Assembly: GCA_026874595.1 (NCBI GenBank)
Contig: CM049312.1
Location: forward strand, 48,179,429-48,243,428
DNA length: 64,000 nucleotides
Source: Sipunculus nudus
Lineage: Eukaryota > Annelida > Sipuncula > Golfingiida > Sipunculidae
Direction of reading: 5' to 3'
Both the position numbers and the translations under genes were made by a program. The notes beneath the pieces are model-generated. The model was not told the DNA's origin, ran no database searches, and was given only the letters and a program-made list of their open reading frames with translations. Below are positions 49,759 to 62,500 of this stretch, piece by piece. Within the stretch, counting starts at the first letter, position 1. Each line of letters starts with the position of its first letter.

Positions 49759-51323
49759 GACAAACAGTCAGCTAAAATGTTATATTTTCCTGGAATATGT
49801 GCTGCTGTAAAACTAATGTTATTTTGCAAGCACTGTAAAACTAATCTTCTAAGCAAGATCATGATTTTTTGTTCCTTGGATGTTTGCCTGTTAATAACAT
49901 GCACTGCTGCAAGGTTGTCTGTGTGGAAACATATGTGCTTATTCTGAAGCTGTATCCCCCATACTTCTAAAGCCCACACTATACGAAACAACTCAAGCAC
50001 TGCGATGTTGTATTCCTTCCATTTTTGGGGCCATCTCCCGTAAAACCATTTGTAACCCAGGATTGCCCCGAAGCCTAATTCTTTTGTTGCGTCTGTGTAC
50101 AGAGACAATTGCTCTGAATTGAGTAGGTTTCTCTCTGGAAACATGGCCTTGCCGTTAAACTTTTTCAGAAAGATTAACCAAGTTCCTAGATCCTCCTTAG
50201 TCTCCCTGGTTAAGTTTGTTTTAAAATGAGGCTTGCGTAAACCTTTTGTTATGTCAATGAGCCTATGTAGGAATGGACGCCCGGGGATTACACTTGTGGC
50301 AAAGTTTAGCAATCCGACTAAAGACTGCAACTCTTTGAGTGAGACTTTTTTCCTTCTCAGAAAGCTTTGAATCATTTCCTGCACTTACTCAGCTTGTCTT
50401 CTGGTAGGCTAGCGACTTGTGCTGTTGAATCTAAGTCTATACCTAAAATGTAATTTTTGTAGCAGGGTTTGTGGTTTTTTCCATAGCAATTGGGACCCCT
50501 AAAGACCTACATACATTTAAAAATTCCTGTAAGGCAGTCTCACAATTGTTATAGGTATCTGCCAAGAAAAGAAAATCATCTAATACATGTACCACATTTT
50601 GACCTGTTTTCCATTTGACCACATGCTCTAAAGCACTAGAAAACTCCTCAAACAACCTACAACTGCTGGAACAGCCCATTGGCAAGCAAAGATCATGGTA
50701 GTAATATCCATCCCAGGAGAAACCCAGTAAGTGGTAATCTGTTGGATGTATTGGTATTAACCGGAACGCTGACTCTATGTCAGACTTTGCCATAAAACAG
50801 CCCCTGCCTACTTTCCCTATAACTTCAATGGCACTTGCTACTGTAGCATATGTTACAGATGACAGGTGAGTGGGAATCCCATCGTTGACCGAGTCACCAT
50901 CAGGGAAGGAAAGGTGATGTATAAGAAGAAACTCACCTGGTTTCTTTTTAGGGCATAAGCCTAATGGGGAACATTTAAGATTGCTAAATGGAGGGGAACA
51001 GAATGGGCCAGCTATCCGTCCTGCTGAGAGTTCCTTTTGGATTTTCTTAGCTACCTGATCAGTTTTCTCTAACGTGATTTCAAATTGCTGCAATAAGATG
51101 CGGCATGTGGTAAAAAACAACCTATTTTAAATCCCTCTGAGAACCCTTGTACCAAGAATTTTGACTTCAGCTTATCATATCCTGATTCATCTAGAAGCTT
51201 CTCTAGTATATCGACCCTTACCGGTGATGGTATGCAGTGGCCTACCTTGTCCCTGCTGTTGACGTGGGCAATCCCGTTTGGGATGATTATCTCCGCATGA
51301 GGTACAGATGTGTGGTCGTTCAC
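49668..51323 (-). pseudogene. Reverse transcriptase-RNase H of the Ngaro-type element
   Basis: The upstream piece (51323-51069) carries SGYDKLKSKFLVQGFSEGF, the usual pre-RT linker. Reverse transcriptase (51120-50443) shows CSPLGLCPKKKPGEF, MAKSDIESAFRLIPIHP, LPMGCSSSCRLFEEFS and the catalytic VLDDFLFL. RNase H (50384-49668) has YTDATKELGFG, VLELFRIVWALEVWG, HTDNLAAVHVIN and ADCLSCLQ, giving the D-E-D-D set. Frame breaks separate the three parts (near 51100 and 50400-50440). In intact relatives this enzyme makes the circular DNA intermediate. The family is recognised from the DIRS/Ngaro-specific spacing. Confidence 0.85.
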
Positions 51324-52173
51324 AACCTGTGCAGGGTTTGCCCCTGTTAAACTTCCAGCTTGCTTGTTTGTAGCTCTGTGTGCCTGTACCTAGATTGTTT
51401 GTTTTGGTCACGAAACCCATGCTTACGAGGCCTACTGAAAGGAGGGTTAGGAGCCACATTGGCAAGTCTAGCTTCCTGATAAAGCTCCTGATGCACTACC
51501 TCCCAACCCAGATTCGTTAACTCTCGTGACTTTCTGAACTCCCGGTCGTAATTCACCCAATCTCCTTTCTGAAGTGCTATGCCCCTAACAGTAGATACGT
51601 ATTTCATCAAGTTCGGAGCCTCCCTGGGCCACCTCTGAGTGTATATTGCAGTGTAGGTATTAAAAGCATCTGTCCACTGGTTAATATTCCTTATTTGGGG
51701 GGCAGATTTCTTGGCCCATCTAAAGCTAGGGGCATCCTCATCAGAACTAGGCTCCTCACATACGAGATCATAACTTGGTTTTTGGTCAGGGGTCAATAGC
51801 ATGGACAACTCGACAAATTTATCTGCCCAGATATCTGCTTGTACTTTCTTTGAAACATTAAACCTAAGGGTAAGTTTGCTGATATAAGCCCCCTGTTAGT
51901 CACATAATAGGATTTTCCTGTCTGGAATGTTCTCATACCTGTAATATCTGCTGTGGCTTCGTTTGTGATGTCATCAATGATCTCTAACTCCTCATCAGAC
52001 GATGCCGACTCAAAGTCCAGAGGGGGTGATGCCGCTTTCGAATGAGATGAACCGGGACGATTGTTTGGGGTAGCACGTTTTGCTGATCCTTCTTGAGCAA
52101 CGTCTGCCTGACTGCCGCTGTTTTCAGATTGTACTTTTTGCTGGTTTTTAAGCGTCTGTATTTCCTGTTGCAC
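51187..52173 (-). pseudogene. gag: Gag-like protein of the Ngaro-type element
   Basis: It begins MQQEIQTLKNQQKVQSENSG at 52173 with a short coiled-coil-like start and an acidic, serine-rich stretch (SASSDEELEIIDD). After a frame change near 51800 it continues with WTDAFNTYTAIYTQRWP and a conserved LMKYVSTVRGIA region. A last segment (51465-51187) has the zinc-knuckle-like CTGCERPHICTSCGDNHPKR followed by a cysteine. This binds nucleic acid in intact elements. At least two frameshifts are present. The start lies 16 bp inside repeat A1. Confidence 0.75.
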
Positions 52174-52188
52174 ATGCGCTACTGACTG

Positions 52189-52292
52189 ATATTACTACGC
52201 GGTGTCGCTAGCGCCCTCTGTGGTGCACTATACTAACTAAATAAGTGTACTCTCCTACCATAAATATTTTACAGACCTATGTTCGGTAAATT
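52189..52292 (-). repeat. Ngaro split direct repeat A1 (5' end of element)
   Basis: 104 bp, gapless match to A2. The right border is followed by about 20 bp of other sequence and then a family B left end. Confidence 0.85.
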
Positions 52293-52309
52293 TATTAACT
52301 GATTCCTGT

Positions 52310-53551
52310 TTTTAGCTCAGCTGACTATAAGTCATATAGTCGTGGTCCATTGTCCGTCGTCCGTCCGTCCGTAGATGTGGCACGTTTTGAAACCGTAAGA
52401 CCTAGGAATCCAAAATTCGGCATAGTGTTAGATGTTCCCAAGATCTCCTACCAAGCCGAAAACTGGGTCTTTGCGACTATGTTCCTTTGAGAAATTAAGG
52501 AAAAACCTCAATTTTTTATTAAAAACCTATTTTCACACTTCAGGGCTGCCTAATATCAAAACCACTCATCTGTTTTCCTCATATTAACCATAAATATTCC
52601 TCTATATAGTTCCTATGTACATGCCTGAAATTATGTCTGTATTATATAATTTAAGAAAGTTATGGGCCAGAACATAATGCATTTTGTAAAAAATCAGGAA
52701 AGATATTTGATCATTTAACACAAAACTTGTTAAAGCTATGGACTTTTTTTCAAGTAATATAACTTTAATTAATCAAAATTAAATTGTATACCCAAAATTA
52801 GATCAAAATCTTTTAAATTTTTTAAAATATTAACAAAAATAAAAAATTGGTACCTTAAATTTTGCCTAACTTTGACCATGGCACGTTTTTTTCCTGTAAG
52901 TACTGTGGATTTAATTTTCTCAGCATGTTTTTGATAGCATTTTGTCTGTTAACACCAAAAATTTGAAACCAGTTGATCAAAAACTAGATTTTATTCAAGT
53001 TTTCAAGCACCATGTAACATATTGTTTACATCAGGCTAGTGTTATGCAGTTTGCAAGAGGTCAGCTCCCCAGCTTAAGCTCTCAGTTCCTAAAATTTGGC
53101 ATACAATTAGATGTCTCCAAAACCCCCTACCATGCCAAGAATTTGGTCACTAGGACTTAATACCTTTGAGATATTAATGAAAAACTTCATTTTTCAATTA
53201 AAAACCCATTGTTACACTTCAATACTGCCTAATATCAAAACAACTGATCTGACTTTAATCATATATAATATACATGTTTTTCTATACATTCTCTGTGCAC
53301 ATGCCAGAAATGATGTCAGATTTTAGCTTTCTGTGAATTAGATGGGCACAAATGGTAGCAGCACAGGTCACTGTAACCTATATCTAAGGTCTTTTGGCAG
53401 AATGCATGATTTTGAGCACTCTGGGAGTCATGCTACCCATTGTTCAAGGTTCCTTGAATTCAGCTGAGGGTCATGACCCATGGGCCATAGTTATAAAAAT
53501 ATTCTCATAATCAATTTCAGCTCAGCACCATGACCCACAGGTCCCTTGTTA
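52310..53551 (+). mobile_element. Family B element, complete
   Basis: The left end TTTTTAGCTCAGCTGACTAT starts at 52309. The right end is TTTCAGCTCAGCACCATGAC with a degraded hairpin and GGTCCCTTGTT at 53515-53551. A second right-end-like hairpin (GACCCATGGGCC) precedes it at 53459-53491. The head lacks several bases of 'catctgagc'. Interior blocks are as in other copies. Confidence 0.7.
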
Positions 53552-53694
53552 AGATTTCTTTTTCCAGCACTGATGAAAGACATGCACTGTCACATGAACA
53601 TGGTCATGGCTAACAGTTCAGTTTGTTTATTCTGAAGGAAAGATCAACTTAAGAGGAACAATTTTTCAAGGGTTTTCCATTGGTATACTTATTA

Positions 53695-54070
53695 TAGTTG
53701 CCAGCCTAAGTCTGGCGACTATAGGCTAATCGTCGTGTCTGTTTGTTACTTGCCAGAATCAAAGATTTCGGCAAGTATGTTGGTCAGTTCCGTATGTTTG
53801 TTTGTCTGTCTGTGGGTTTGTCCGAGCGCTACAGGCCACAATTTTAAAGTAATCGCTCTGAAACGTATTCATAAAGTGTAAAATCCGTTATCCTCGAAGC
53901 CTATTGTTTTTGGCCCTGATCGGTCAAAGGTCAAGGTCAGGGTCACCAAAAAGCCCTAAAACGGCATTTTCTTCATATCTTTGGCAATATCAATCGCAGC
54001 CACTCAAGCAGTAGCTCAAAATAGTCGCCAATAGATGGCAACTAGCCTCACTGCAAAATTGCTCCATTCT
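53695..54070 (+). mobile_element. Another Helentron-like head fragment
   Basis: The head 'ttgccagcctaagtctggcg', then 'actataggctaatcgtcgtg', with the 'tgtctgtctgtgggtttgtcc' simple stretch after it, has the same style as families A and B but different sequence. It fades near 54070 at 'agtcgccaatagatggcaac', which may be the inverse of the head ('gttgcca'). Family assignment is weak. Confidence 0.4.
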
Positions 54071-54291
54071 GCTGTTACATTGGATACTCAATTTTGGGGG
54101 AAAATTCATGAAATTTTATTTTTTTTCTAACTTTGTCATTATTAAAGCCAGCCAGGTCTAGTTTTTGGCATTAGGTAGTGTTTAGTCAGTTATATATATA
54201 TGATACAAGTGCAAGTCTTGCAGAAATTGTGCCATTTCTCTTCAAACGAAATTTTTCGAGATTTCATTAAATATGACCTCAAGGTCGCCAT

Positions 54292-55036
54292 TTTAGCTCA
54301 GCTGACTATAAGTCATCTAAGCTATAGTCATGGTCCTTTGTCCGTCGTCCATCCGTCTGTCCGTCCGTCCGTCTTGATGTCCGTCCGTAAGACTGGCACG
54401 TTTCGACACCATTGGACCTATGAATCTGAAATTCGGCATGCTGTTAGATGTCCCTAATAAAGAAATTTTTGAAGCAGTATCTTCATACATAGAAGACACA
54501 AAAAGGTTCAAAATATTATATTCCCCACCATATTTTCCCCTAAAAGTGATATTCATAATTCAGTCATAAAATTAGTCCTAATACACTAGGACCTGAAACA
54601 AAAATGAAACAAAAACAATTTTAAATACTTGTCTTCTAAATAATTAATTAAATTTAAAAAAAAAAGAACAAATGAACAATTTCTTCCATTCTTACTAAGA
54701 AAATTTACAACTTGCCTTTACTTACCCAACATCCATACCACCCTACCTGACCTAAACTCACTCACATCCAAACACTCTGAATACTGCCATCGTATATTGT
54801 TAATGGAAACATTCGGGAGAGAGTCGAGGTAAGCTTTAAGTAGCTTGCACTTAATCCCACTGATGCTTGTATTATGTGATTTATATGTGCATATTCAGTA
54901 TCAATAAAATATCTAAACAAACAAAAGTTGTTCCTAAAATCTCCTACCATGCCAAAAATTGGGTCAGTAGGACTTTGTTCCTTTGAGATATTAAGGAAAA
55001 ACCTCAATTTTTTATTAGAAATCTATTTTCACACTT
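54292..55036 (+). mobile_element. Family B head interrupted by a 475-bp insertion
   Basis: The family B left end starts at 54291. The sequence 'gatgtccctaa' breaks at 54457 and resumes at 54933 as 'cctaaaatctcctaccatgc', which is the uninterrupted family order. The copy stops at 55036. Confidence 0.75.
54458..54932. mobile_element. 475-bp insertion with 5-bp target duplication CCTAA
   Basis: It is flanked by CCTAA at 54453-54457 and 54933-54937. It ends with 'caataaaatatctaaacaaa', an AATAAA signal plus A-rich tail. No protein or tRNA-like head was recognised. It may be a processed RNA copy or a solo LTR-like piece; identity unknown. Confidence 0.6.
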
Positions 55037-55700
55037 GTCAAGCAGTCCACTTTAATGACTGTAGGTCATTCAGTGCACATCTCTATGCTCCCCAGGCTGT
55101 TGACATAATGTTAGATGTCCCCAAAATCTCCTTCTATACCGAAAATTGGGACCATTCAAAGAAATGCCTATAATTCTGTCACTTTTACGCTATAGACCTA
55201 TAGTTTACAGCATTTGATAGCGTTTGACACCCTCTTTCACATTATGTGATTATATTGTAGGTTTCATCAAAACTCGCATCATTTTTCTCAAATAATGAAA
55301 GTACATCCCATTCCCGTGACCGTAAATGGCGGCAGTGTGTGACAGTAAATGTCGCCAGGGGCATTACATTTGACAGTTGGAGCAATGTTCCATTGGTGTG
55401 CGATGGTCCTTGACACGGCACAGTTGGGAGTGATCCCACCTGTGTTTTTGGTCTTGGCATCTTTTCATGCTTTGTATGTATACTCTTTGAGGATTTCCAT
55501 GCATTGACGGCTTAATAACCTGTTCTAAAGGGTAATCCCTTGAAACAAAGAGGCTCCCCCCAAATGTTTCTAAATGCAGTGAATGTGTTGATGGCAAACA
55601 CTATCACAGGTGTTATACCAGGGATGGATCCCAGATTTTGCAGTTGGGTGTGTCAAATCAGGGACAGATATCTGGTTTGCAGTTGGGGGGTAATGGTTAA
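55037..55700. other. Unassigned intronic sequence with a small family B scrap
   Basis: 'ataatgttagatgtccccaa' at 55106 matches family B interior. The rest shows no recognised feature. Confidence 0.4.
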
Positions 55701-55713
55701 ATATAAATTCTAC

Positions 55714-55820
<107 letters not shown>

Positions 55821-55992
55821 ACATAAAATATAAGACCTTTTGGAAAATAAATACCAGATGGCGCTGCAGCATTTTATTTAGCTATACCTCGAAATGAGTG
55901 TACCAAATTGAGAGAGAAAATGTTCTTGGCAAACGCTGGCGACTATGTCATGATTACATTTTGTTATTTTGTAACAGACAAATGCACCCTGA

Positions 55993-56163
<171 letters not shown>

Positions 56164-56351
56164 TAAGTTTGGTTGTAATTAACAAGTACCTTATTTCCTT
56201 GATCAGACGCCCGGCATTTATATTTTTCAGACCCTGCTTTGACCTGGCGTCTAAACAAGGCCAGCTTCTATTTAAGACCGGCATTTATCAAAGAAATACA
56301 TTATCAGGCTTGTCAGACATAGGTTGGTACCTATAATGGCACTGCGTAATT

Positions 56352-58588
56352 GTATCCCCAGACAAAGTATATACGCCCCCAAATATAAATCTTGTTGGCA
56401 CGATAACTCAAAAAATATTTCATGGATCTTTACCAAACTTGGTATATGTATAGATATGGGCGAGAGGACGACGCTTATTTAAAATTAGGTCATGACCTTG
56501 ATTTGGAGTGTCCTTGACCTTGAATAGATCCAATTTTGGGGAAAATCACTCAAATTCTTAAATATCTCAAGAAATGTTGCATGGATTGATGCCAAAATCA
56601 AGTTGATGGAAGATCATGGATAGGGTTGTCATGGTCCAGAAACTGGTGGCGCCACCTATTATTCTTTACTTGTTTTCGTGCCGTTTAATAACCCCAAAAT
56701 TTGCTACTTGACAGTAGTGTGAGCATTATAAGTAAAAAACTAATGGACAGATTTCTTTTATATCATGCATATACATAGATATGGGTTATGGGATGATGTT
56801 TATTTAAATTGGGGTCATGACCTTTCCTATGAGAGTGGCCTTGACCTTGAATATTGCCATATATGGTGAAAATCACACAAAATCATTAATATCTCAATAA
56901 GGATTGCATTGATTAGTCCAAAAATCAACTTGACCGAAGATCTTGGATAGTTTTGTCATGTACCAGATACTGATAGCGCCACCTGTTTTATCTCTTACTT
57001 GTTTCCGTGCCATTTAATACCCCATCATTGCCACTTAACAGTACTGTGAGCATTATAAGTAAAAAACTAATGGACAGATTTCTTTTATATCATGCATATA
57101 CATAGATATGGGTTATGGGATGATGTTAATTTAAATTGGGGTCATGACCTTTCCTATGAGAGTGGCCTTGACCTTGAATATTGCCATATATGGTGAAAAT
57201 CACACAAAATCATTAATATCTCAATAAGGAATGCATTGATTGGTCCAAAAATCAACTTGACCGAAGATCTTGGATAGTGTTGTCATGTACCAGATACTGA
57301 TAGCGCCACCTGTTATTCTTTTACTTGTTTCCGTGCCGTTTAATACACCATCATTGCCACTTAACAGTACTGTGAGCATTATAAGTCAAAAATTAATGGA
57401 CAGATTTCTTTCATAATATGCATATACATAGATATGGGTTATGGGATGATGTTTATTTAAATTGGGGTCATGACCTTTCCTATGAGAGTGGCCTTGACCT
57501 TGAATATTGCCATATATGGTGAAAATCACACAAAATCATTAATATCTCAATAAGGAATGCATTGATTGGTCCAAAAATCAACTTGACCGAAGATCTTGGA
57601 TAGTGTTGTCATGTACCAGATACTGATAGCGCCACCTGTTATTCTTTTACTTGTTTCCGTGCCGTTTAATACACCATCATTGCCACTTAACAGTACTGTG
57701 AGCATTATAAGTCAAAAACTAATGGACAGATTTCTTTCATAATATGCATATACATAGATATGGGTTATGGGATGATGTTTATTTAAATTGGGGTCATGAC
57801 CTTTCCTATGAGAGTGGCCTTGACCTTGAATATTGCCATATATGGTGAAAATCACACAAAATCATTAATATCTCAATAAGGAATGCATTGATTGGTCCAA
57901 AAATCAACTTGACCGAAGATCTTGGATAGTGTTGTCATGTACCAGATACTGATAGCGCCACCTGTTATTCTTTTACTTGTTTCCGTGCCGTTTAATACAC
58001 CATCATTGCCACTTAACAGTACTGTGAGCAATATAAGTCAAAAACTAATGGACAGATTTCTTTCATATTATGCATATACATAGATATGGGTTATGGGATG
58101 ATGTTTATTTAAATTGGGGTCATGACCTTTCCTATGAGAGTGGCCTTGACCTTGAATATTGCCATATATGGTGAAAATCACACAAAATCATTAATATCTC
58201 AATAAGGAATGCATTGATTGGTCCAAAAATCAACTTGACCGAAGATCTTGGATAGTGTTGTCATGTACCAGATACTGATAGCGCCACCTGTTATTCTTTT
58301 ACTTGTTTCCGTGCCGTTTAATACACCATCATTGCCACTTAACAGTACTGTGAGCAATATAAGTCAAAAACTAATGGACAGATTTCTTTCATATTATGCA
58401 TATACATAGACATGGGGAAGGGGATGATGTATATTGAAATTGGGGTCATGACCTTTTTTATGAGAGTGACCTTTTCTATGAGTGTGGTCTGATATTAATT
58501 GTTGCTGAAGATGGGGGGCTTATTCTTAAAGGGGGGTTAACTGTCTGGGGATACTATGGCACCTGCGGTGCCAAGGAATATCTAGTTC
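56352..58588 (+). mobile_element. Family C element with 326-bp tandem core
   Basis: Inverted ends TATCCCCAGAC (56353) and GTCTGGGGATA (58543). Just after the right inverted repeat is the hairpin GGCACCTGCGGTGCC (58558-58572) and then 'aaggaatatctagttc'. The core has units whose 'gagcattata' or 'gagcaatata' markers lie at 56721, 57048, 57374, 57700, 58026 and 58352, a period of 326 or 327. The first unit (from 56400) is divergent, while the middle ones are nearly identical. Same architecture as families A and B; no protein. Confidence 0.8.
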
Positions 58589-58715
58589 ATTTTCATGACA
58601 CTTTCCTTCCAACTATTAACTCGTTCAGTTTGACACAGCATATTCAAGGGTTCCCGACCTGGTATATACCAGGAATATTCCACTGAATGTATAGTTGTCA
58701 ACAAGAGCAAATTCT

Positions 58716-59187
58716 ATTTTAGGGAACCTGTGAGCTTATGCGATGGTGTGGCATCGCCCGTTGTCTGTACATTAACCCATACTATATCAAAATAAGCTAG
58801 CATCACCAAATTTTCTGCAAAAAAATAAATCATCTAAAAAACTATTGGATTTTGCTTATTTTTTGGCTAACTGCATATTCTTGGATTTTATAGGGAAAAA
58901 GCTAAAAAAAAACTTCAAAAATCTTCTTCTCTAAAACTGTCCAGTTAAATTGTCCAATATTTCACGGAAATGATTCCCAGAACAATCTATTTCAAGTTTG
59001 TTCGAATGGTTTCAGTTCGATGAATTTTGGCCTAGTTACAGGAAGATGAACATAGTGATCTGTCCAGAAAAGCATACTAAAATGACAATCTCAGAAACGG
59101 CCGGAAACATTGTCTAGATGCAGAGTGCTTAGATTAGAACTATTGGAACTATATCTTTCAACTGTTTGAAAAAACTTGGTTTGCATT
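58716..59187 (+). mobile_element. Family A head, internally deleted, split by family B
   Basis: The left end TTTTAGGGAACCTGTGAGC begins at 58717. Blocks follow in normal order to 59105, where the sequence jumps to the GTCTAGA region ('cattgtctagatgcag') and then 'ggtttgcattttt', where a family B head begins. Confidence 0.65.
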
Positions 59188-59540
59188 TTTAGCTCAGCTG
59201 ACTATAAGTCATCTGAGCTATAGTCATGGTCCTTTGTCTGTCGGCTGTCTGTCTGTCCGTCCATCAGTTTAACTGGCATGTTTTGAAACCGTTGGACCTA
59301 TGAATCTGAAATCTGGCATATATTTAGATGTCCCCAAAATCTCCTACCATAACGAAAATTGGGTCACTAGGACTTTGTTCCTTTGAATTATTCAGGAAAA
59401 ACCTCCATTTTCCATTAAAAACCCATTGTTTCACTTCAAGACTGCCTAATATCAAAACCACAGACCTGATATTGATCATTTTTAATATATTAATTCCTCT
59501 ATATATTTCCTATGTACATACCAGAAATTAGTTCAATATT
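59188..59540 (+). mobile_element. Family B short copy between family A copies
   Basis: The left end TTTTTAGCTCAGCTGACTAT begins at 59186. It ends at 'ccagaaattagttcaa' near 59536, where the next family A head starts. No right hairpin. Confidence 0.65.
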
Positions 59541-62500
59541 TTTAGCGAACCTGTGAGCTTATGCGATGGTGCAGCGGCGTCCGTCGTGTGTCGTGCGTGG
59601 TGCGTCGTCTGTACGTTAACCATAGCTATCTCAAAAACAGCAGGAGCTAGCATCACAAAATTTTAAGCAAATAATCAGTCATCCAATAAACTATATTGGA
59701 TTTTGTTTATTTTTTTTCTAACTGCATTTTCATAGATTTTATAGGGAAAAAGCTAAAAAAGTTTTAAAAATCTTCTTCTCAGAAACTGTCCAGCCAAATT
59801 GTCCAATATTTCACGGAAATGATCCCTGGAACAATCTTTCTCAAGTTTGTTCGAATGGTTCCAGTTCGGAGATTTTTGGCCGAGTTACAGGAGGTTGAAC
59901 TTTGTTAACTTTGCAAGAAAGCATATTAAAATTTAAATCTCAGAAAACGGCTGGAGCTATCGTCACCAAATTTTATTCCAATGTTGGTCACATAGGTCAT
60001 ATCTAAAATTGAGGTATTGGTGGCGCCACCTGCATCGGCTCTTTTGTGCACGGTCATCAATGCCTGTATCACACTGAGGGCTACAAAAAACTTCTTCTCT
60101 AAAACCATATGGCAAAATTGTTTAATATCGCACAGAAATAATCCTAGGGTAGTGCTTTCTGAAATTTGTTCAAATGGTCTCTTTTCAGTGACTTTTGGCT
60201 AAGTTATGGGAAGCTGAATTTAGTCATGCCATAACAGCCCATTTTAGCTCAGTGGCTACAAAGATCTTCTTCTCAGAAACCACTGGGCCAAATTCTTAAA
60301 TCTCACACATTAATTATCCTCAGATGATGATAATTCAAGTTTGTTCAAATGGTCTTGGTTCAGTGCTTTTTGGCTGAGTTACAGGAAGCTGAACTTAGCC
60401 AGTTTGCTGTATCTTCCTAAATGAGTTATAAACCTGCAAAACGTTTTTCGACTGATGCTACTGAAGCCAGTTTGTTAAATATTTTACAAGAATAATCCCT
60501 ACAATAATTCTTATAATAAATGTCATAAATAGTTGAATGAATGAATGATTTTTGGCTGAATTATGGAGATTGAATTGAGTCATTTTACCAAATTTGTTTG
60601 CTGTGTTATGCTGTTACATCTAGCCTGGCACCAGTTTATCAGCATCTATTACATCGTGCCACTAGACATTTAGATTTCAGGTTATCTTTGGTTAATAATG
60701 ACAAGAAAGTTTTTTTAAAAGCTTTTAAAAAATTTAGATATATGGTTTAAGTTATTCATCATACCAGGCAATGTTACAATCATGGATATCCTTCTCTCTG
60801 TGGCTATATAAAGACAAATGTTCTTGGATTATAAATTATTGGTATCTGTACTCAGCTTAATTCAAGAATTTGCCATCAATGAGATATATCTGTATTTTAA
60901 TGTTGCATCCAGTATGCATCCGTAATAATTTTACATATATTCCTGATTTCTTTTTTTTTAAAGTCAGCTGAAAAGCATTTTGTATTGGGAAAATAAATTT
61001 CAAAGTTAATTCAAGTAAGGACCACTTTTGTTTACAGATGGCAGCACTTGGTTTACCATTGGCAGATTGCCAGAGCCTTGATGTTGGCCATTAGCTAAGA
61101 TGATGTCAGCTCTAAAATAGTTTTGGCACAGTGCCAGGATTGGAAGAAGTGCAGTAGCTGCATTCTATTTATAGCTTTGGCAGACTGCTCACTGCATCAT
61201 ATTTGGCACCAAAGTTCAGCCTGAATCTATTTATAGCTTTAGCAGACTGCCAACTGTGTCAGATTATGCAACAGGTCAAGAGTTCACTCAGTGCAGCTAG
61301 GTACAGGTCAAAAGTTCACTCAGTCTAGCCAGGTGCAGGTCAAGAGTTGACTCAGTGCAGTAGCTTGAGGCAGCAATTTGTCACAGGTCACTCGGGGGCA
61401 ACTGCCTTACTCACCTTAGCCTTGTCAGCCCAGTGCATCAAACTCTGGGAAAGTTTGTGATGTCTATGCATTTTTGATGGTATTCTCATTTACAAGACAG
61501 GTGGTGCCACCAACATTGACCTTTGCAGTGTATGCGCTTGCTTATTTATACAGAGGAATTTGATACATCAGCCTAAAATTGGGCATGTTTATATATTTTG
61601 GGTAGCTTTATAATGTACAAGACTGGTGGCGCCACCTACAATAATTTTTGCACAGTGTATGTCCCTGCTTATTTCACAGGAGGGGTTTGACATATCAGTC
61701 TGACATTGGGCATATTTATATATCTCTTTGTTGTATATAAGACTGGTGGTGCCAGCTACAATCATTGTATTCACCAAAACAGAGTCTTGCAGATACTATG
61801 TTTTCAGTCGGATGCTGACACTGCCGCCATCGCCACATAGGTTTCCGGAGAACTCCTCCATAACCACTGGGCAGAATTTTAAAAAATCCGGAATTATGAT
61901 CGGTCACATGTGAACTGCTGTGCCCTCATTTTTGGTTGACCTCTGACCTTTCCTTGCTGCCCAGCGTCCATTTGTGCGTCTGTTTCAACACATAAACCCA
62001 CATATCTCGGGAACCGTTTGACCGATCAGGCTAAAAATTTTGCACAAATGTAGCCCTTTGATAGCTTTATAACATACACTAAAAAAGGTGGTGCCACCTG
62101 CAACTTTTTTGCACAGCATCCATCTTTTCATCTGCCTTGGAATAATATCACTGATATCTCAGCAGTGGTTTGACTTTTTCACCTGAAATTTTGCAGGTTT
62201 ATACATCCTGGACAGTTTTCTCGATTTTTTGACAGGTGGCGCCACCTACATTCACGTTTACTCTGCAGACATCCAAGCTCATATCTCAGGGATCCGATTG
62301 GGCCAAAATTTTGCATGTGTATAGATGTCACATAGCTCTTCGTCATAGGCAAAACTGGTGGCGCCACCTGCAACCATTTATGCACAGCATCAATCTGTTC
62401 ATCTGCCTTGGGATAAAATCACTCATATCTCAGAAGTGGTTTGACTTTTTCACCTGAAATTTTGCAGGTTTATACATCCTGGACAGCTTTCTCGATTTTA

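Larger units (their letters stand above)
46734..52292 (-). mobile_element. Ngaro-type (DIRS order) tyrosine-recombinase retroelement
   Basis: About 5.6 kb on the minus strand, with gag, then reverse transcriptase-RNase H, then tyrosine recombinase. Split direct repeats are arranged A1 (52189-52292), coding region, B1 (47499-47748), A2 (47393-47496), B2 (46734-46983), which is the hallmark of Ngaro-like elements. About 410 bp of unique sequence separates A2 from B2, which is unusual. All reading frames are broken, so this copy is inactive. It sits next to the Copia protease remnant and ends just before a family B copy. Confidence 0.85.

Noticed and set aside
49526-49947. Plus-strand open frames of 94-117 codons
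   Set aside because: Antisense shadows of the Ngaro RNase H and recombinase regions.
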